Source of the DNA: Actinomycetota bacterium
GTDB taxonomy: Bacteria; Actinomycetota; Actinomycetes; Actinomycetales; Cellulomonadaceae
NCBI GenBank assembly: GCA_018898235.1
Contig: JAHIJU010000153.1
Location: 1 to 10,289, forward strand
Reading direction: 5' to 3'
Length of the DNA: 10,289 nt
Shown here piece by piece: positions 6,845-10,289 of the stretch. Each line of letters opens with the position of its first letter. Position 1 is the first letter of the stretch. A model generated the notes under the pieces. That model made no database searches and was not told where the DNA came from. It was given only the letters and a program-made list of their open reading frames with translations. Position numbers and translations under genes: made by a program.

Positions 6845-7762
6845 GTCGATGCGATCCGTGATGCCCGGCCCGGGTACCGGCCCTACCGGCTGCGCATCGG
6901 CGGGGTCCGGGCGCTCACCCCGCACTTCCGGCAGCTCACGCTCCTCGGCGACGACCTGTCGACCTTCGGCACCGACGGGCTCGACCAGCGGATCAAGCTC
7001 CTGGTGCCGTTCGACGACGGCACTACCTGCGTGCTCGACGAACCTTCCTGGTACCAGAGCTGGCGCGCTCTGCCGACCGAACGGCGCAACCCCATCCGCA
7101 CCCTCACCGTGCGGGCCATCCGCCCCTGGGCGAACGAGCTCGACATCGTCGTCGCCTCCCACGGCGCGCTCGGGCCGCTGGGGCGATGGCTGCAGCGGGT
7201 GCGGCCCGGCGACGAGGTCGTCGTCGTCGGACCGGATGCGCGGAGCCTCGACTGCGGGCAGGGGATCGACTTCCGCCCAGGACCGGCCGAACGGATCGTG
7301 CTGCTGGGCGATGAGACCGCGGCCCCGGCAGTGGCCGCGATCTGCGAACGGCTGCCCGCGTGGCGCCGTGCCCTGGCGCTCGTCGAGGTCCCGACCGCGG
7401 GTGACCGGCTGCCCGTCGAGCACGGGGAGCACGTCGACCTGCGCTGGCTGCCGCGGCCCCACGGCCCGGTCGGCAGTCGTCTGGTCCCCGCCGTGCGTGC
7501 GCTGCTCGACCGTGCCGGGCACCAGATCGCGGGCGCCCGGGCACCCCGGGCGCAGCCGGTCCCCGAGGTGGACGTCGACACCGAGCTGCTGTGGGAGGTG
7601 CCGAGCGCCGGCGCCAGCGCCCAGCTCTACGTCTGGCTCGCCGCGGAGGCCGCCGTCGTGAAGTCGCTGCGCCGGGTCCTGGTGAACCAGCACGGGCTGG
7701 ACCGCCGGGCGGTGGCGTTCATGGGCTACTGGCGGCACGGCGTCGCCGAGCGTTCGGAGTGA
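6833..7762 (+). CDS. Siderophore-interacting protein (SIP), flavin-dependent ferric-siderophore reductase
   Basis: SIP/ViuB-family enzymes reduce imported ferric siderophores in the cytoplasm using FAD and NAD(P)H, releasing Fe(II). The 309-aa protein has the N-terminal FAD-binding barrel (YRPYRLRIGGVRALTPHFRQLTL; flavin motif RTLTVR at 89-94). The C-terminal nucleotide-binding half contains GDETAAPA from G159, and it ends with the family signature LDRRAVAFMGYWRHG. The flavin motif is usually RTYTVR or RTFTVR; here leucine replaces the aromatic residue. The ATG at 6833 is chosen because it fits the -10 spacing and no good downstream start keeps the first strand. The iron box covers its first codons, and codon 2 is the rare CTT that the palindrome requires. 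Its stop overlaps the first permease gene by 4 bases. Confidence 0.9.
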   Translation: MLTSVDAIRDARPGYRPYRLRIGGVRALTPHFRQLTLLGDDLSTFGTDGLDQRIKLLVPFDDGTTCVLDEPSWYQSWRALPTERRNPIRTLTVRAIRPWANELDIVVASHGALGPLGRWLQRVRPGDEVVVVGPDARSLDCGQGIDFRPGPAERIVLLGDETAAPAVAAICERLPAWRRALALVEVPTAGDRLPVEHGEHVDLRWLPRPHGPVGSRLVPAVRALLDRAGHQIAGARAPRAQPVPEVDVDTELLWEVPSAGASAQLYVWLAAEAAVVKSLRRVLVNQHGLDRRAVAFMGYWRHGVAERSE

Positions 7763-8790
7763 GCCTCGCGGTCGCGCCGGTGCGGGCGGACCGCGCCCGG
7801 GGCCGGGTCCGGCGGGCGGGCTCGCTGGGGCTCCTGCTGGTGCTGCTGCTCGTCGTGGTCGCGGCAAGCCTCGCGCTCGGGTCGCGGACCATCGCGCCGG
7901 GGCAGGTGCTCGCGGCGCTGGTGCACCCGGTGGCCGGGGACGTCGACCACGCGGTGGTGCGGGACCTGCGCGTCCCGCGCACCGTCCTCGGGCTGCTGGC
8001 CGGGCTCGGGCTCGGCGCGGCCGGTGCGCTCATGCAGGGGGTGACCCGCAACCCGCTCGCGGACCCGGGGCTGCTGGGGGTGGGCTCGGGTGCGTCGTTG
8101 GCCGTGGTCGTGGCGATCACCTGGTTCGGTGTCACGGCGCCGTCCGGGTACATCTGGTTCGCGCTCCTCGGGGCCGCGGCCGCGACGCTCCTGGTCTACG
8201 GGCTGGCCGGCCGGGGGTCGGCGCCCAGCCCGGTGACCCTAGCGATCACCGGAACGGCCACCACGGCCGTGCTCACCTCGCTCATCACCGTCGTGCTGCT
8301 CACCGACGCAGCGACCTTGCAGCAGTACCGGTTCTGGTCGGTCGGCTCGCTGGCGGGCCGGGACCTGGCCGCCGCGGGTGCGCTGTGGCCGTACCTGCTG
8401 GCCGGGCTGCTGCTCGCCTTCGGGGTCGGCCGGTCGGTCGACCTGCTGGCGCTGGGGGATGACGTGGCCACCGGGCTGGGCGTCCGGGCGGGCCGGGCGC
8501 GGCTGGTCGCCGGGGGAGCCGTCGTGCTGCTGGCGGGGACGGCGACCGCGCTGGCGGGACCGCTGCTGCTGGTCGGGCTCGTGGTCCCGCACCTGGTGCG
8601 CCCGCTCGCGGGCCTCGCGCAGCGGTGGGTGCTGGCCTTCTCGGTGGTGGGCGGCGCGATCCTCGTCGTCGCCGCCGATGTGGTGGGGCGCCTCATCGCC
8701 CGCCCGGCCGAGGTCGAGGCCGGGATCGTCGCGGCCTTCCTCGGGGCGCCCGTGCTCATCGCGCTCGTGCGGCGCACGCGGCTGGTGTGA
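7759..8790 (+). CDS. FecCD-family iron-siderophore ABC transporter permease (first subunit)
   Basis: The 343-aa integral membrane protein is a BtuC/FecCD-type permease, one half of the transmembrane channel of an iron-chelate importer. An Arg-rich N terminus precedes TM1 at about residues 22-42. Further hydrophobic segments fit the nine or ten helices expected. Family motifs are DLRVPRTVLGLLAGLGLGAAGALMQ as a block, RNPLADPGLLG (97-107), LLALGDDVATGLGV before the last helices, and the ATPase-coupling region GLVVPHLVRPLAG from residue 273. The protein ends EAGIVAAFLGAPVLIALVRR. Length is normal for the family. GTG 7759 is chosen because it overlaps the SIP stop (GTGA) and leaves a short basic leader. 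Which siderophore is carried cannot be judged from sequence. Confidence 0.92.
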   Translation: MSLAVAPVRADRARGRVRRAGSLGLLLVLLLVVVAASLALGSRTIAPGQVLAALVHPVAGDVDHAVVRDLRVPRTVLGLLAGLGLGAAGALMQGVTRNPLADPGLLGVGSGASLAVVVAITWFGVTAPSGYIWFALLGAAAATLLVYGLAGRGSAPSPVTLAITGTATTAVLTSLITVVLLTDAATLQQYRFWSVGSLAGRDLAAAGALWPYLLAGLLLAFGVGRSVDLLALGDDVATGLGVRAGRARLVAGGAVVLLAGTATALAGPLLLVGLVVPHLVRPLAGLAQRWVLAFSVVGGAILVVAADVVGRLIARPAEVEAGIVAAFLGAPVLIALVRRTRLV

Positions 8791-9926
8791 GCGCCGTGGT
8801 GGACAGGCGGGTCGAGGTGGGCGGCGCGGCGGCGGGGCCGGTCGTGTCCGGTGCGGTGGTGTCCGGAGCGGTGGCCGGTGATGCGGAGGCCGGTGGCGGT
8901 GCGCGGACGGGCGGGGTCGCCGTGGTCCGGGCCGGCCGTGCGGCACGCCGTCGCCGGTCGGGGTTGGTGGTGCTGGGGCTCGTGGGGCTCGTGCTGCTGC
9001 TCGTCGGGGCCGGTCTGAGCCTGGGTGCCGTCCGTCTCGGGCCGGGCGCCGTGGTCGAGGCCCTCCTGGGGCACGGGCCGGGCAGCTTCGTGGTGCTCCA
9101 GCTGCGGGCGCCGCGGGTGGTCGCCGGGCTGCTCGTCGGGCTTGCGTTCGGCGTCGCGGGCGCGGCGTTCCAGTCGGTGCTGCGCAATCCGCTGGCCAGT
9201 CCGGACATCCTCGGGATCAGCGGCGGGGCGAGCGCTGCGGGTGCCGCAGCCATCCTGCTGGCGGGGTGGAGCGGGCCGCGGGTGGCGGCGGCGGCCCTGG
9301 TCGGGGCGCTGGTGGTGGCCACGGGGGTCGCGGTCGCGTCGTGGAAGCGGGGGCTGTCGGGGGAGCGGTTCGTGCTCGTCGGCGTGGCAGCGTCGCTGCT
9401 GGTGCAGGCCGTCACGGGCTACCTGCTCACGCGCGCCGATGTGCGCGACGTGCCGGCGGCCCTGGTCTGGATGGTGGGATCGACCGGTGCGGCGCGCTGG
9501 CCCCAGCTGGCCGTGCTCGCCGTGGCCTGCGCCGTGCTGCTGCCGGCCCTGGCGGTGGCGGGTCGCCGGCTGCCGGTGCTGGCGTTGGGCGACGATCTGG
9601 CACGCGGACTGGGCGCCGCGCCCACGCCGGCACGGGTCGCGGTGCTGGCCGCTGCCGTGGGCCTCATCGCGGTCGGGACGGCGACGACCGGCCCGATCGC
9701 CTTCGTGGCCTTCGTGTCCGGGCCGATCGCACGGCGGGCCAGCGGTACGGCCGGTGCCGGGCTCACAGCCGCGGCGCTCACCGGCGCGGCGCTGGTGCTC
9801 GCGGGTGATCTCGTGGCGCAGCACCTGCTGGGCGACCTTCCGGTCGGGGTGGTCACCGCGCTGGTCGGTGGGCCGGTGCTGTGGTGGTTGCTGTCACGGA
9901 CGGGAGGAACCCGATGGGCCGGTTGA
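8787..9926 (+). CDS. FecCD-family iron-siderophore ABC transporter permease (second subunit)
   Basis: This is the partner permease of the heterodimeric channel. It shares the order of motifs with its neighbour: LRAPRVVAGLLVGLAFG, RNPLASPDILG from residue 133, LALGDDLARGLG, and GPIAFVAFVSGPIARR, where other FecCD proteins often have a proline and histidine before the arginine. It ends with LPVGVVTALVGGPVLWWLLSR. From the GTG at 8787, which overlaps the previous stop (GTGA), the product is 379 aa. That gives about 57 residues before TM1, longer than usual and low in complexity (VSGAVVSGAV repeat, then a basic RAARRRR). Many in-frame GTG codons occur between 8796 and 8930, and none has a clear Shine-Dalgarno, so the true start may be downstream. 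The stop lies 13 bases inside the ATPase gene. Confidence 0.9.
   Translation: MSAVVDRRVEVGGAAAGPVVSGAVVSGAVAGDAEAGGGARTGGVAVVRAGRAARRRRSGLVVLGLVGLVLLLVGAGLSLGAVRLGPGAVVEALLGHGPGSFVVLQLRAPRVVAGLLVGLAFGVAGAAFQSVLRNPLASPDILGISGGASAAGAAAILLAGWSGPRVAAAALVGALVVATGVAVASWKRGLSGERFVLVGVAASLLVQAVTGYLLTRADVRDVPAALVWMVGSTGAARWPQLAVLAVACAVLLPALAVAGRRLPVLALGDDLARGLGAAPTPARVAVLAAAVGLIAVGTATTGPIAFVAFVSGPIARRASGTAGAGLTAAALTGAALVLAGDLVAQHLLGDLPVGVVTALVGGPVLWWLLSRTGGTRWAG
8844..8873 (+). repeat. Two-copy 15-base tandem repeat within the second permease gene
   Basis: The 15-base units at 8844-8858 and 8859-8873 differ at one base and both encode VSGAV. The repeat lies in the low-complexity N-terminal extension of the second FecCD permease, a likely site of slippage, and may be outside the conserved protein. 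Confidence 0.6.
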
Positions 9927-10289
9927 GTGCCGAGCACGTGAGCTTCGGCTACGACGGTGTGACGGTGGTGCACGACGTCTCGCTCACGCTGGCCGAGGGC
10001 GAGATGACGGTGGTGGTGGGGCCGAACGCGTGCGGTAAGTCGACGCTGCTGCGGGGTCTGGCCAGGTTGCTGACGCCGACGGCGGGCCGGGTGCTGCTGG
10101 ACGGCGTCCCGATCGACTCGATCGGCTCACGCCGCCTCGCGCAACGGGTGGGGGTGCTGCCGCAGCAGGCGACCGCGCCGGGCGGGCTCACGGTCGCCGA
10201 GCTGGTGGGACGCGGGCGGGCGCCGCACCACGGGTTCTTCGGACGCTGGAGCGCGGCCGATGACGAGGTGGTGGCGCGTGTCCTGGCCG
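9914..10289 (+). CDS. Iron-siderophore ABC transporter ATP-binding protein, N-terminal part
   Basis: The gene runs off the right edge after 125 codons. It encodes a FecE/FepC-type ATPase: the A-loop region FGYDG at about residue 12, Walker A GPNACGKST at 36-44, LTPTAGRVLLDG, and a Q-loop around Q84 in VGVLPQQ. TVAELVGRGRAPHHGFFGRW follows, characteristic of iron-chelate importers. The signature motif, Walker B and H-loop lie beyond the window. The alanine in GPNACGKST, in place of glycine, is a common variant in this subfamily. The ATG at 9914 overlaps the permease stop by 13 bases and has the strongest ribosome site in the window, GGGAGGA at 9902-9908, so the ATPase may be translated more than its permease partners. 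It should power the two upstream permeases. Confidence 0.93.
   Translation, partial: MGRLSAEHVSFGYDGVTVVHDVSLTLAEGEMTVVVGPNACGKSTLLRGLARLLTPTAGRVLLDGVPIDSIGSRRLAQRVGVLPQQATAPGGLTVAELVGRGRAPHHGFFGRWSAADDEVVARVLA

Noticed and set aside
8196..9824. 542-codon minus-strand open frame across the two permease genes
   Set aside because: It is a shadow of the permease reading frames, with repetitive Arg/His/Gly composition and no motif. Both + strand genes carry full family signatures.
1..10289. tRNA, rRNA, CRISPR array, insertion sequence, phage or defence genes
   Set aside because: Reading both strands, I saw no transposase, integrase, repeat-spacer pattern or RNA gene. The coding density leaves no room for them.

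Overview
The window reads as chromosomal DNA of a high-GC Gram-positive bacterium (Actinomycetota). Base composition is strongly GC-rich, third codon positions are almost always G or C, GTG starts are common, and the order parA-scpA-scpB-rluB-tyrA-cmk-plsC-der is a known actinobacterial arrangement. I cannot name the genus from sequence alone. All supported genes lie on the + strand and are packed tightly. No gap exceeds about 60 bases, so there is no gene-free stretch to describe beyond the two short promoter regions.

Region 1 (1-6321) is a housekeeping operon. It opens with the last 60 codons of a ParA-type ATPase. ScpA and ScpB follow (kleisin and winged-helix partners of the SMC condensin), then an RluB-type 23S rRNA pseudouridine synthase, prephenate dehydrogenase with an ACT domain (tyrosine synthesis), CMP kinase, a PlsC-type acyltransferase and the double GTPase Der (50S assembly). 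From scpA to plsC, five successive junctions are exact 4-bp start/stop overlaps (GTGA or ATGA), which suggests one co-transcribed and translationally coupled unit. Der starts 4 bases after plsC.

Region 2 (6322-6776) is a single small gene for a rhodanese-domain lipoprotein. It has its own compact promoter. A perfect inverted repeat ATACCCC-CT-GGGGTAT sits against the -10 element and resembles operators of the CsoR/CstR repressor family (copper or persulfide sensors). The -10 is seven bases from the ATG, so the mRNA is probably leaderless.

Region 3 (6777-10289, running off the window) is an iron/siderophore uptake operon: a siderophore-interacting flavin reductase (SIP), two FecCD-type permeases and the start of the ABC ATPase. 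A DtxR/IdeR-type iron box (AGGTAA-TGC-TTACCT) overlaps the SIP start codon and follows a plausible -10. This implies repression when iron is sufficient and again a leaderless transcript. The usual pathway would be import of a ferric siderophore by the permease/ATPase complex followed by reductive iron release by SIP. The substrate-binding lipoprotein is not in the window.

I found no novel multi-gene system. The points most worth a second look are the two regulatory palindromes with leaderless starts, the pairing of a CsoR/CstR-like operator with an exported sulfurtransferase-like protein, and a substituted flavin motif in the SIP protein.
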